Positions 55,851 to 63,676 of a DNA stretch of 64,000 nucleotides are shown here, in pieces. The stretch is from Leptolinea sp964446955 (GTDB lineage Bacteria > Chloroflexota > Anaerolineae > Anaerolineales > Anaerolineaceae). The stretch lies in assembly GCA_964446955.1 (NCBI GenBank), contig CAYUQJ010000002.1, positions 506,545 to 570,544 on the forward strand, given 5' to 3'. The notes beneath the pieces are model-generated. The model ran no database searches. It was given only the letters and a program-made list of their open reading frames with translations, and was not told where the DNA came from. Positions within the stretch are counted from its first letter, which is position 1, and every line of letters begins with the position of its first letter. The position numbers and the translations under genes are program-made.

Positions 55851-56248
55851 CCGTGTACCTCACCCCCGAGCAGGCACTCTACATCCATTACCGGTTGATC
55901 CACGAGACCGGCGGGGAAACGGGCCTGCGCGATCCGGCAGCGCTGCGCTCCGCCCTCGCAGCCCCGCAGGAAATCGTGGAAGGCCGTGAGGTGTACGCGG
56001 GCTTGTATAAAAAATGTGCCGTGCTCCTGCAGTCCGCCCTGAAGAACCAGCCATTCACAGATGGCAACACGCGCGTCGCCATAGCCATTGTTGATCTGTT
56101 CCTGCGCATCAACGGCCACCGGCTGGGCTCAGACACGGCTGAACTGGTGCGTTTTGTGGGCAAATGCGCCCGGTCACAACCCAGCCTGGAATTCATGACG
56201 GCCTGGTTCTGGCAGTATTCCCGGCCGCTGCAACCTGGACGTAACTAG
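55847..56248 (+). CDS. Doc-type Fic-fold toxin with altered catalytic motif
   Basis: A 133-residue death-on-curing family protein. YLTPEQALYIHYRLIHETGGETGLRDPAALRSAL is the Doc opening. The catalytic loop normally reads HPFxDGNKR; here it reads QPFTDGNTR, with Gln68 in place of the essential His and Thr75 in place of Lys. Doc phosphorylates EF-Tu using that histidine, so this copy may be inactive, altered, or kept only as a partner for its antitoxin. The remainder of the fold is intact and the frame is open. Confidence 0.88.
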   Translation: MTVYLTPEQALYIHYRLIHETGGETGLRDPAALRSALAAPQEIVEGREVYAGLYKKCAVLLQSALKNQPFTDGNTRVAIAIVDLFLRINGHRLGSDTAELVRFVGKCARSQPSLEFMTAWFWQYSRPLQPGRN

Positions 56249-56379
56249 TTTGTAATTATTTATAGAAAATATTAACCGTCAGGCAACCCGCTGCCCGATC
56301 AGGTATGTTTTACCGCCAACGCAGGGCAGACAATGCCCTGTTGACTTAATACAGGCCATATTCAACTCAGGACAACAAG

Positions 56380-57261
56380 ATGAAATCGTTGAAATTCAAA
56401 AAGATCGACGCCTTCACAGGCAATGGATCCAGCGGAAACCCGGCCGGGTACGTCTGGCTCGACAGTTCGGACGAACTGAGCGAAGCAGAGATGCAGCGTG
56501 TCGGCTATGAACTCAAGGGGTTTGTCAGTGAGGTGGGGTTTGCCTGGCTGGAAGGGGAAAGATACCATCTGCGCTATTTTTCGTCCGATTGCGAAGTGGC
56601 TTTTTGCGGCCACGCGACCATCGCCATTCTGTACGAGTTGCTGCGATCCCGCCCGGAACCAACCGTGACCTTCCGGGTGCAGGCCGGGGAACTCACCGCC
56701 TACAACCACATAAAGGACGAGGATGCCGTCTATATCACCGCGCCCACGCCGGGTTATCTGGATCACCGGTTAGCGGCGGGTGATGTAGCTGCCGCGCTGG
56801 GGTTTCAACCCGATGCCATTGACCCAAAACTTCCCATCCGCGTGATCGATGGCGGGCTGCGAACCCTGCTGGTGCCCATCACCGCGCTGGATACCGTCTT
56901 ATCCATGCACCCTGACCAGGAAACCCTGCGGCAGTTCAGTCTGGATCATGATTTTGATATCACCCTGGTTTTCACCCCGCAGACAGCCCATCCATCGAAC
57001 CAATTCCGCACACGCGTTTTCCCGCCGCGGTTCGGTTACCTGGAAGACCCGGCTACCGGCTCGGGCAACTCAGCTTTCGGGTATTACCTGCTGGCAGAGA
57101 ACCGCTGGCCGGGTGACATGTCGTTGGAACAGGGACCGTCGCGTGAAAAACCGAATATCGTGAAGATCAAACGGACGACCATTGATGGCGTTGACCGCGT
57201 CCTGTTTGGCGGAAATGCCACCACCCGCATCGACGGGCGTTATATCCTGCATTCTTTCTAG
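56380..57261 (+). CDS. PhzF family isomerase-like protein
   Basis: A 293-residue protein of the PhzF/YddE family. IDAFTGNGSSGNPAGYV is the signature start. The catalytic glutamate sits in FVSEVGFAWL, and CGHATIA and YLEDPATGSGNSAFGYYL are the conserved blocks of the two halves. The founding member isomerises a phenazine precursor, but most bacterial members act on unknown substrates; no phenazine genes are nearby. AGGA precedes the ATG. Confidence 0.9.
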   Translation: MKSLKFKKIDAFTGNGSSGNPAGYVWLDSSDELSEAEMQRVGYELKGFVSEVGFAWLEGERYHLRYFSSDCEVAFCGHATIAILYELLRSRPEPTVTFRVQAGELTAYNHIKDEDAVYITAPTPGYLDHRLAAGDVAAALGFQPDAIDPKLPIRVIDGGLRTLLVPITALDTVLSMHPDQETLRQFSLDHDFDITLVFTPQTAHPSNQFRTRVFPPRFGYLEDPATGSGNSAFGYYLLAENRWPGDMSLEQGPSREKPNIVKIKRTTIDGVDRVLFGGNATTRIDGRYILHSF

Positions 57262-57376
57262 AAATAATTTACGCGGATTTTATCCTCCCCGTGCCGGAAC
57301 TGGTACGGGGTTTGCAAGGTTATAGACATCACCTCGGCCGCGATCTTGCGGTTGGATTTTTCGAGGAGGTTTACCG

Positions 57377-57877
57377 ATGGACAAAAACATCCGGTCTGTG
57401 CTTCGTTCGCAATTTACGGCAGTCCTGGAATTACTGGAAAAAGCATTGCAGGACTGCCCGGACAGCCTGTGGAAGGGCCGCTTATGGCGGGAAAGGGAGC
57501 GACATCCACAGACCGCCGAGTTCTGGTACATCGCGTCACAGGCATTGCTCAACGCCGACCGCACCCTGTCCACAGGGTCGGAAAAGGTTGACACGCGTCC
57601 GCCCAGGCATGAAAAAGAATCTGCCAGGGACACGTTCGTTCCAGGAAAGGTGTACAGCCGTGATGAACTGCTGAAATACCTGGCTTATTGTCGCAGGAAA
57701 AGCCGTTCCTGCATCAACCGCCTGTCAGATGAAACCCGTCCGCTTCACAGGGAAACCACCAGCATCAATCTACTGCTGGATACTGTGCGCCACATCCAGG
57801 CGCATGCCGCGCAATTGAACCTGTATCTCGGCCAGGCCCGGAACAACCCGACACGCTGGATCTCATTGGATCAATAA
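57377..57877 (+). CDS. DinB-like four-helix protein
   Basis: A 166-residue helical protein. LRSQFTAVLELLEKAL opens it, FWYIASQALLNADRTL marks the second helix, and LLDTVRHIQAHAAQLNLYLGQ the last, as in DinB/YfiT metalloproteins. The usual metal-binding histidine of helix 2 appears replaced (IASQALLNAD), while the pair in helix 4 remains. GAGGAGG supports the start. Function unknown; the family includes thiol transferases. Confidence 0.75.
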   Translation: MDKNIRSVLRSQFTAVLELLEKALQDCPDSLWKGRLWRERERHPQTAEFWYIASQALLNADRTLSTGSEKVDTRPPRHEKESARDTFVPGKVYSRDELLKYLAYCRRKSRSCINRLSDETRPLHRETTSINLLLDTVRHIQAHAAQLNLYLGQARNNPTRWISLDQ

Positions 57878-57992
57878 ATCCCGCGTGTATCACCCCGAAA
57901 ATGTTTCTGTATTCGGAGAAGCGCGGGATTTCCTATCGAAAAAACTGGGGTATGATTCCCGTTTGATCACTCGAACCATACACCGGGTCAAT

Positions 57993-58748
57993 ATGACAAG
58001 AATTGTTATCTTATCCGATATCCACGCGAACCTGCCGGCGCTTGAAGCGGTCGTCCGCGACACACAATCCCGACATATCGACACCACAGTCGTCCTGGGC
58101 GATCTGCTGTCAGGTCCGTTATGGCCGGTGGAAACTGCCAGGTTTTTGATGCGTCAGGATTGGGTCATGGTCGCTGGAAACCATGACCGCCTGCTTGCAC
58201 AGGGGGACAACACTGCGATCGGACCCGCAGATGAGCTGGCCAACGCCTCCATTTCCCCGGAGCAGCGCGACTGGCTGCGCAGCCTTCCCCCTTCCCGCAC
58301 CCTCTTTGAGGATATACGGTTGTTTCACGGAACACCACAGACCGATACCGCCTATTTGACGGAAACTATAGCCAATGGGCGGATGCATCTTTCGCCCCTG
58401 TCTGAAATCGAATCCCGGTTGGATGGGTTAAAACAGCGTGTCTTTCTCTGCGGCCACTCTCACACCCCGCGGCTCATCCGCCTTTCCGTCAACACCGTCA
58501 TCATAAACCCGGGGAGTGTGGGTCTGCCGGCATTTTTCAACCCATCACCGGAAGCGCATTATGTAGAAACCGGTTCGCCCGACGCGCGCTACGCTATTCT
58601 GACACTGACCACCCGGGAGCCGATGGTGGAATTCATCACGGTTCCTTATGATCACCAATCCGCCGCCGACAGGGCCAGTGAAAACGGTCAACCGTCCTGT
58701 GCGGCCTGGCTGCGTACCGGCTTCGTTGAACAGGAAGACAGACCATGA
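57993..58748 (+). CDS. Metallophosphatase (YfcE/MJ0936-like), first of a tandem pair
   Basis: A 251-residue phosphoesterase. The five metal motifs are seen: DIHAN (D and H), GDLLSGP, GNHDR, FHGTP and GHSHTPR. A frame extends upstream to 57885, but ATG 57993 begins exactly at the family start, with TATGAT at 57951-57956 as a possible -10. Such enzymes hydrolyse phosphodiesters or phosphomonoesters in the cytoplasm. It overlaps its neighbour by 4 bases. Confidence 0.88.
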   Translation: MTRIVILSDIHANLPALEAVVRDTQSRHIDTTVVLGDLLSGPLWPVETARFLMRQDWVMVAGNHDRLLAQGDNTAIGPADELANASISPEQRDWLRSLPPSRTLFEDIRLFHGTPQTDTAYLTETIANGRMHLSPLSEIESRLDGLKQRVFLCGHSHTPRLIRLSVNTVIINPGSVGLPAFFNPSPEAHYVETGSPDARYAILTLTTREPMVEFITVPYDHQSAADRASENGQPSCAAWLRTGFVEQEDRP

Positions 58749-59494
58749 ACAGGATAGCCCTTCTCTCTGATATTCACGGGAACATTCCAGCATTGGAAGC
58801 CGTGACAGCCGATGTTCAGCATCGCAGTGTTGACGCGGTCGTTACCCTGGGGGACCTGGTATCCGGACCCCTTTGGCCGGTCGAAACCATCCGCTTTTTG
58901 ATGAAGCAGAAATGGGTACAGATCGCCGGCAATCACGAGCGCCAGTTGCTGACATTACCCCCAACCGAACAGGGACCATCTGACCGCAACGCGGATTCAT
59001 TGTTAAATGCAGAGGAACATGATTGGTTGCGCCGCCTTCCCGCCAGCTTTCAATTGACCGAAGAAATCTTTTTATGCCACGGGACGCCGGTCAACGACAA
59101 GACCTACCTGCTGGAAACGATCGGCGACGATGGCCGGGTGCATCTCGCCAACCCTGATGAGATCCGCGGACGATTGGACAGAATCCCCCATCCGGTGATA
59201 GCCTGCGGCCACTCACACACCCCGCGCGCCGTCCATTTGCCCGAGGGCACTCTGGTCATCAACCCGGGCAGTGTAGGTATGCCGGCGTACACCGATGACA
59301 GTACCTCACCGCCCCACGTAGTGGAAACCGGTTCGCCCCACGCGCGTTACGCCATTTTGGAAAAAACGGCTGCCGGGTGGATCCCGCAGCTCATCGCGGT
59401 ACCGTATGACCATGAAAATGCCGCCAAACAGGCCGAACGCAATCATCGTTTGGAACTGGCCATGGGACTGCGCACGGGGTATGTAACATTATGA
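58745..59494 (+). CDS. Metallophosphatase (YfcE/MJ0936-like), second of a tandem pair
   Basis: A 249-residue paralog of the preceding gene. DIHGN, GDLVSGPLWPVET, GNHER (Glu in place of Asp after GNH), CHGTP and CGHSHTPRA are all present. Shared stretches such as SGPLWPVET and VETGSPxARYAIL show that the pair arose by tandem duplication. Its ATG overlaps the first stop (ATGA). Two divergent copies may have split the substrate range or form a heteromer. Confidence 0.88.
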   Translation: MNRIALLSDIHGNIPALEAVTADVQHRSVDAVVTLGDLVSGPLWPVETIRFLMKQKWVQIAGNHERQLLTLPPTEQGPSDRNADSLLNAEEHDWLRRLPASFQLTEEIFLCHGTPVNDKTYLLETIGDDGRVHLANPDEIRGRLDRIPHPVIACGHSHTPRAVHLPEGTLVINPGSVGMPAYTDDSTSPPHVVETGSPHARYAILEKTAAGWIPQLIAVPYDHENAAKQAERNHRLELAMGLRTGYVTL

Positions 59495-59522
59495 CAATTT
59501 TTATGGACACATCCACTAACGT

Positions 59523-60218
59523 ATGATCTCCATTTTGCTGGTCGAAGATTCCCTTGAATTGGCGGAACTTGTCCGGTCAGAACTGACGGCCAATGGATAC
59601 GACGTGACATTGGCAGAAGACGGTGAACAAGCCATGCGCCTATTCCCGGACCTCAGACCCGGCCTGGTCATCCTCGACTGGATGCTGCCCAAAATGGACG
59701 GGCTTGAAGTGCTGCGACGCATCAGGCAGGTATCTCCCGTCCCGGTCCTTATGCTGACGGCCCGCCGGGAAGAGACCGACCGGGTCATCGGGCTGGAGGT
59801 TGGCGCCGATGATTACCTGACCAAACCGTTCGGCATGCGCGAATTGATTGCCCGCATTCACGCGTTATTGCGCCGCAATGAGTGGATTCAGACCGTTCTC
59901 CATACAGATAGATCAGGACTCGAGGGCGCCATCACCTGCGGACTGCTCACGCTTGATCCCGAAGCGTTCACGGCATATCTGGACAATTCGCCCCTTGAAC
60001 TGACCCGCACAGAGTTTGACCTTCTCTCCTTACTGGCGCGTAATCCGGGGCGCACATTCAGCCGAAATTATCTGCTCGAAACCATCTGGGGAAGCGCCTA
60101 CATTTCGGGCGACCGCTCCGTGGACAACGCCGTGCTGCGTCTGCGCCGCAAGCTCGAATCATACGGCAATCTGATTGAGGCTGTATGGGGGATCGGATAC
60201 CGGTTCAACCAGCCATGA
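59523..60218 (+). CDS. OmpR/PhoB-type response regulator
   Basis: A 231-residue regulator. The receiver domain has LLVEDS, the phospho-acceptor Asp52 (VILDWMLPKMDG), and TKPFGM with the conserved Lys. The C-terminal winged helix (LELTRTEFDLLSLLARNPGRTFSRNYLLETIWG ... SVDNAVLRLRRKLE) binds direct repeats. It overlaps the kinase gene by four bases. Phased repeats at 61817-61860 are a likely target. Confidence 0.95.
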   Translation: MISILLVEDSLELAELVRSELTANGYDVTLAEDGEQAMRLFPDLRPGLVILDWMLPKMDGLEVLRRIRQVSPVPVLMLTARREETDRVIGLEVGADDYLTKPFGMRELIARIHALLRRNEWIQTVLHTDRSGLEGAITCGLLTLDPEAFTAYLDNSPLELTRTEFDLLSLLARNPGRTFSRNYLLETIWGSAYISGDRSVDNAVLRLRRKLESYGNLIEAVWGIGYRFNQP

Positions 60219-61801
60219 ACAAACCAGGCAAATTCCCTACCGTCTTTTTGACTGCGCATCCTCTTCAGGGATTGGTCGAATCCTATATCCTTGGCCTTCT
60301 AATCCTATTCGTAACGAGCCGGGTGGAAGAGGTTTCCAACCCGGATGTCGCGGCGATGGCGCTTCTTTTTTTATGCTTTTCCTGCGGTTTGTGGGCTGTT
60401 TTTCGAATCCGGTTAATTCAAGGTTCCTGGCATGGAAAAGTCATCGGGGAATTCATGGTTGCCCTCTGCCTTGGAGCCATCATGGTTTTTGCCCTCAAGT
60501 TATCGGCACATTTTTTAGAATGGGACAGTATCTGGCAATTTTTAGAATGGGAAACGGAAGATGGCTTTGCCCTGCTGGGATTAACCGGTACGGGTTATTT
60601 TTTCGCCAGACTTTTCCTGCGCGCTTGGTTCCGCTGGGAAAATATGCGAAAGAAACGCATGTTATGGGCCATTACGCACTCCCAGATCAGTGTCATCTCG
60701 TTCATCGCATTCATCCTGTCGTTGATAGTCTTCTTTTTGATTTTCAATGCGGAAACAGAAATAACCGGTTGGATAAAAAGCAACGATCCGGTTTCGTCGG
60801 TCTTTGCCTTTATCTTGCTGACCATTTTTCCGGCTTTCTCATTTATCACATTAATACTTACTACCACTCTGATCTTCATCCTCCCCCCTTCCACTGTTTT
60901 CTCCTTTTTTCTTTCCAGAAAGATCACCCGGCGGCTGGAATCATTGGCTTCCACCACCGCCTCCCTGCGTTCCGGTGATTATTCTGCCCGGGTTGCTGTT
61001 GAAGGCGAGGATGAGATTGCCCTGCTCCAGTCTGATTTCAATGTCATGGCTGCTAAATTGTCCTCCACATTGCACGACCTGGAAGAAGAAAAGGAAACTG
61101 TGGCGCAAGTCCTGCAATCACGGCGGGACTTGATTGCCAATGTCTCACACGAATTGCGCACGCCCGTTGCCACCCTCCGGGCAGCCATAGAGACCATGCT
61201 GGGTAGATGGGAAACCACACCCGAACCGGAAAAACGGGGAAAAATCGAGCTGATGGGAAATGAGATACTGCGCTTATCCGGTTTGATTGATGACCTTTTC
61301 ACCCTCGCACAGGCCGATGTAGACCGGCTGTCTCTGGAATGCGTTCCCACCGACATCACACCGGTGGTCCAGCAGGTGGTGGACATGTTCTCACCATATG
61401 CCTGGCAGACAGGCCGGGTGGAAGTAGCCGCGCAGATCCCGGATGGACTTCCAGAGATCATGGTGGATCCGCGCCGGTTGCAGCAAATCCTGCTAAATCT
61501 ATTGCGGAATGGGGTCCGGCACACCCCACCCGGCGGTATTGTGGCAGTTTCAGCATCGTCTGATGACACCAGCCTTGTCATCGAGGTTCGCGATACGGGC
61601 GAAGGGATCCCGCCGGAGGATTTGCCCCGTGTATTTGAACGATTCTTCCGCGGACCAAACGCGGCACCCGATAGCGCGGGACTTGGTCTGTCTCTGGTAA
61701 AGGAGATGGTTGAGTCCATGGATGGAACCGTTCGTGTCGAAAGCGAACCCGGCCAGGGTACATGCTTCCTGCTGGTCTTTCCCACGACGACCGAATTTTG
61801 A
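60215..61801 (+). CDS. Sensor histidine kinase
   Basis: A 528-residue kinase from ATG 60215, which overlaps the regulator stop; a frame open to 60185 is less likely. About five or six membrane helices fill residues 20-240, then a HAMP-like linker (SRKITRRLESLASTTASLRSGDYSARV). The H-box NVSHELRTP carries His312, NLLRNGVRHTPPGG is the N-box, and DTGEGIPPEDLPRVFERFFRG and GLGLSLVKEMVE the ATP lid. The signal is not evident; the multi-helix sensor suggests a membrane or envelope cue. Confidence 0.95.
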   Translation: MNKPGKFPTVFLTAHPLQGLVESYILGLLILFVTSRVEEVSNPDVAAMALLFLCFSCGLWAVFRIRLIQGSWHGKVIGEFMVALCLGAIMVFALKLSAHFLEWDSIWQFLEWETEDGFALLGLTGTGYFFARLFLRAWFRWENMRKKRMLWAITHSQISVISFIAFILSLIVFFLIFNAETEITGWIKSNDPVSSVFAFILLTIFPAFSFITLILTTTLIFILPPSTVFSFFLSRKITRRLESLASTTASLRSGDYSARVAVEGEDEIALLQSDFNVMAAKLSSTLHDLEEEKETVAQVLQSRRDLIANVSHELRTPVATLRAAIETMLGRWETTPEPEKRGKIELMGNEILRLSGLIDDLFTLAQADVDRLSLECVPTDITPVVQQVVDMFSPYAWQTGRVEVAAQIPDGLPEIMVDPRRLQQILLNLLRNGVRHTPPGGIVAVSASSDDTSLVIEVRDTGEGIPPEDLPRVFERFFRGPNAAPDSAGLGLSLVKEMVESMDGTVRVESEPGQGTCFLLVFPTTTEF

Positions 61802-61816
61802 TCACATTCCGGAATT

Positions 61817-61860
61817 GCGACAATTTCGCGACAATATTATGACCGGTCTGTGACATTCGA
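61817..61860 (+). promoter_or_regulatory. Four 11-bp-phased repeats, candidate response-regulator box
   Basis: Units start at 61817, 61828, 61839 and 61850: GCGACAATTTC, GCGACAATATT, ATGACCGGTCT, GTGACATTCGA. The GAC core recurs exactly every 11 bases, the spacing used by OmpR/PhoB-type dimers. GATACA at 61877-61882 could be the -10 and GGAGG at 61890-61894 the ribosome site of the peptidase gene. Confidence 0.65.
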
Positions 61861-61898
61861 TCGGTACCATTCCTTCGATACAAAAAATCGGAGGAAAA

Positions 61899-62813
61899 AT
61901 GTTAAAGAAATTAGCGAGTGTTATAGCAGCCATCGTCATAATAGCCTGGGGGTTGATCTTATTCGCAAACGGCCAGCCCAAAATCATCAGCTGGTGGTTT
62001 GTCATGTTTTTCGGGTTCGCCGGAGTGTTGCTGGTAGTTCTTTCCCTAGCGCTCATCCTAAAAGAGGGAGTGAAGAAAAGACGGCCGGGAACAAGTCTCC
62101 TGGCCCTGCTGATTATCTCCCTGGTTGCCGCGTGGCCGGCCGGCTGGTTTTTCCATATTGGACATATCGCCTATCCGGCGGGTAAAGACCGCGTACAGCC
62201 GGCTGTTCATATCCGGCTGCCGGTCAACCAACCGGTTATCGTCGCCTGGGGAGGGGATAGTGTTGAAGAGAATTATCATGTTACCGTCCCTTTTGAACGG
62301 TGGGCTTATGACCTGCTGGCGCATCCGGCCGCGCTGAAAAGTCCGGATCTCGAAGATTACGGGATATTCGGTCAGACGGTCATCGCTCCGGTGGATGGAA
62401 CCATAGTGGATGTACGCGATGACATGCCTGACCTGCCCGCTGGCACAGAATTGGATGATCCCAATATCCATGAAATGCTGGGGAACTACGTTTTCATACA
62501 AATCGAAGAGACGGAAACCTACCTCGTCATTGCCCACCTGATGTCGGATTCGGTGACCGTACAACCCGGCCAATTTGTCATAGAAGGAACACCCATTGCC
62601 AGGGTTGGCAATTCCGGCAGCACCAGTGAGCCGCACATCCATATCCATCACCAGAGGCAGAATCCCGCCAGATCAAATTTCATGCTGGCGGAAGGGCTTC
62701 CCCTGTTCTTCCGTGACATCGATGGTCCGCCCATGCCAACCGGCGGCGTCGCAATGGTTGATGGACGGGAAGTACCTGTGGGAATGACGATATCACCCCT
62801 GGAGGCAAACTGA
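61899..62813 (+). CDS. M23 family metallopeptidase, membrane-anchored
   Basis: A 304-residue protein. Three hydrophobic segments fill residues 5-90. The outside part carries NYHV with His127 and RWAYDLL with Asp138, IAHL with His213, and PHIHIHH (His246/248/250), the zinc ligands and catalytic histidines of LytM-type endopeptidases. The family cleaves peptide cross-links of cell wall. GGAGG supports the start. It lies directly behind a two-component system and its putative box, so stress control of wall turnover is a fair inference. Confidence 0.85.
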   Translation: MLKKLASVIAAIVIIAWGLILFANGQPKIISWWFVMFFGFAGVLLVVLSLALILKEGVKKRRPGTSLLALLIISLVAAWPAGWFFHIGHIAYPAGKDRVQPAVHIRLPVNQPVIVAWGGDSVEENYHVTVPFERWAYDLLAHPAALKSPDLEDYGIFGQTVIAPVDGTIVDVRDDMPDLPAGTELDDPNIHEMLGNYVFIQIEETETYLVIAHLMSDSVTVQPGQFVIEGTPIARVGNSGSTSEPHIHIHHQRQNPARSNFMLAEGLPLFFRDIDGPPMPTGGVAMVDGREVPVGMTISPLEAN

Positions 62814-62814
62814 G

Positions 62815-63660
62815 ATGAAAAACCTCATCACTACAAAACCCGTCCTTGCCTATTCGATCCTGGCGTACCTCTTTACCTGGTCCATCCAGATTCCTGAATT
62901 GATCGCCATGGGGGGTGATTATCAGCTTACAGACAGATACCTGCTCCTGTTGAATATCGCCTCGTATGGTCCCAGTGCTGCCGCGCTGATCATCACGTTT
63001 TTCTCCCAGGGGTTACCCGGGATCAAAACCCTGTTAAAACGGCTCATCCAGTGGAAGGTCTCCTGGTTGATCTATCTGTTCGTGTTTTTTCTATTCCCAC
63101 TGCTTCTGTTCACCGGTTACCGAATCATCGGAATCCAACCCGCCCCGGGCGAGAACCTCTTTGAACTCTTTTTGACACTGGTCATCCTGGCTCCGGTAAA
63201 CGCGCTGGTGGGGTCGATCCTTCTGGATATCGGACCAATGGGGGAAGAGCTTGGCTGGCGCGGCTTTATGCTCCCCCGCCTGTTACAAAAATATACCGAC
63301 ACCAAAGCCAGTGTCATCCTTGGTTTGATCTGGGCATTCTGGCATCTGCCCACATTCCTTTTCCCGGAATGGCGCGGCGAAATCCCGATAGGGCTGGCTG
63401 TCGCGCTCTACCCATTATCCACGATTGCCATCGCGTTTGTCATGACAAAACTTCACCACTGGAGCCATGGAAGTGTTCTCATCGCCATGCTGTACCACGG
63501 GATCGTGAATTACGCAGCCGGTTACATTCAGGTTTCCGACCTGTGGGGCATCGGTCATATCCCACCGGTTGCACTCGAGTTGATATTGATCGGGTTCTTT
63601 GTCATCATGGCACTGCTTGCCGGTTTGATTTCATGGATAAAGAAGAGAAGAACAAGGTAA
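62815..63660 (+). CDS. CPBP family intramembrane metalloprotease
   Basis: A 281-residue polytopic membrane protein. EELGWRGFMLPRLL has its glutamates at 144-145; FWHLPTF and YHGIVNY provide the histidine motifs. All seem intact. The start is one base after the M23 stop, so the two genes form one unit, possibly under the same response-regulator box. The CRISPR array starts 16 bases after its stop. Confidence 0.85.
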   Translation: MKNLITTKPVLAYSILAYLFTWSIQIPELIAMGGDYQLTDRYLLLLNIASYGPSAAALIITFFSQGLPGIKTLLKRLIQWKVSWLIYLFVFFLFPLLLFTGYRIIGIQPAPGENLFELFLTLVILAPVNALVGSILLDIGPMGEELGWRGFMLPRLLQKYTDTKASVILGLIWAFWHLPTFLFPEWRGEIPIGLAVALYPLSTIAIAFVMTKLHHWSHGSVLIAMLYHGIVNYAAGYIQVSDLWGIGHIPPVALELILIGFFVIMALLAGLISWIKKRRTR

Positions 63661-63676
63661 CAAAAGTGCCCAGTTT

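Noticed and set aside
60175..60978. A 267-codon plus frame overlapping the kinase N-terminus
   Set aside because: It runs in the wrong register, is rich in Cys, His and Pro, and lacks any domain; the kinase frame explains the DNA.
60979..61785. A 268-codon minus-strand frame opposite the histidine kinase
   Set aside because: Its composition (Ser/Arg-rich) is that of an antisense shadow; the kinase motifs on the plus strand are unambiguous.
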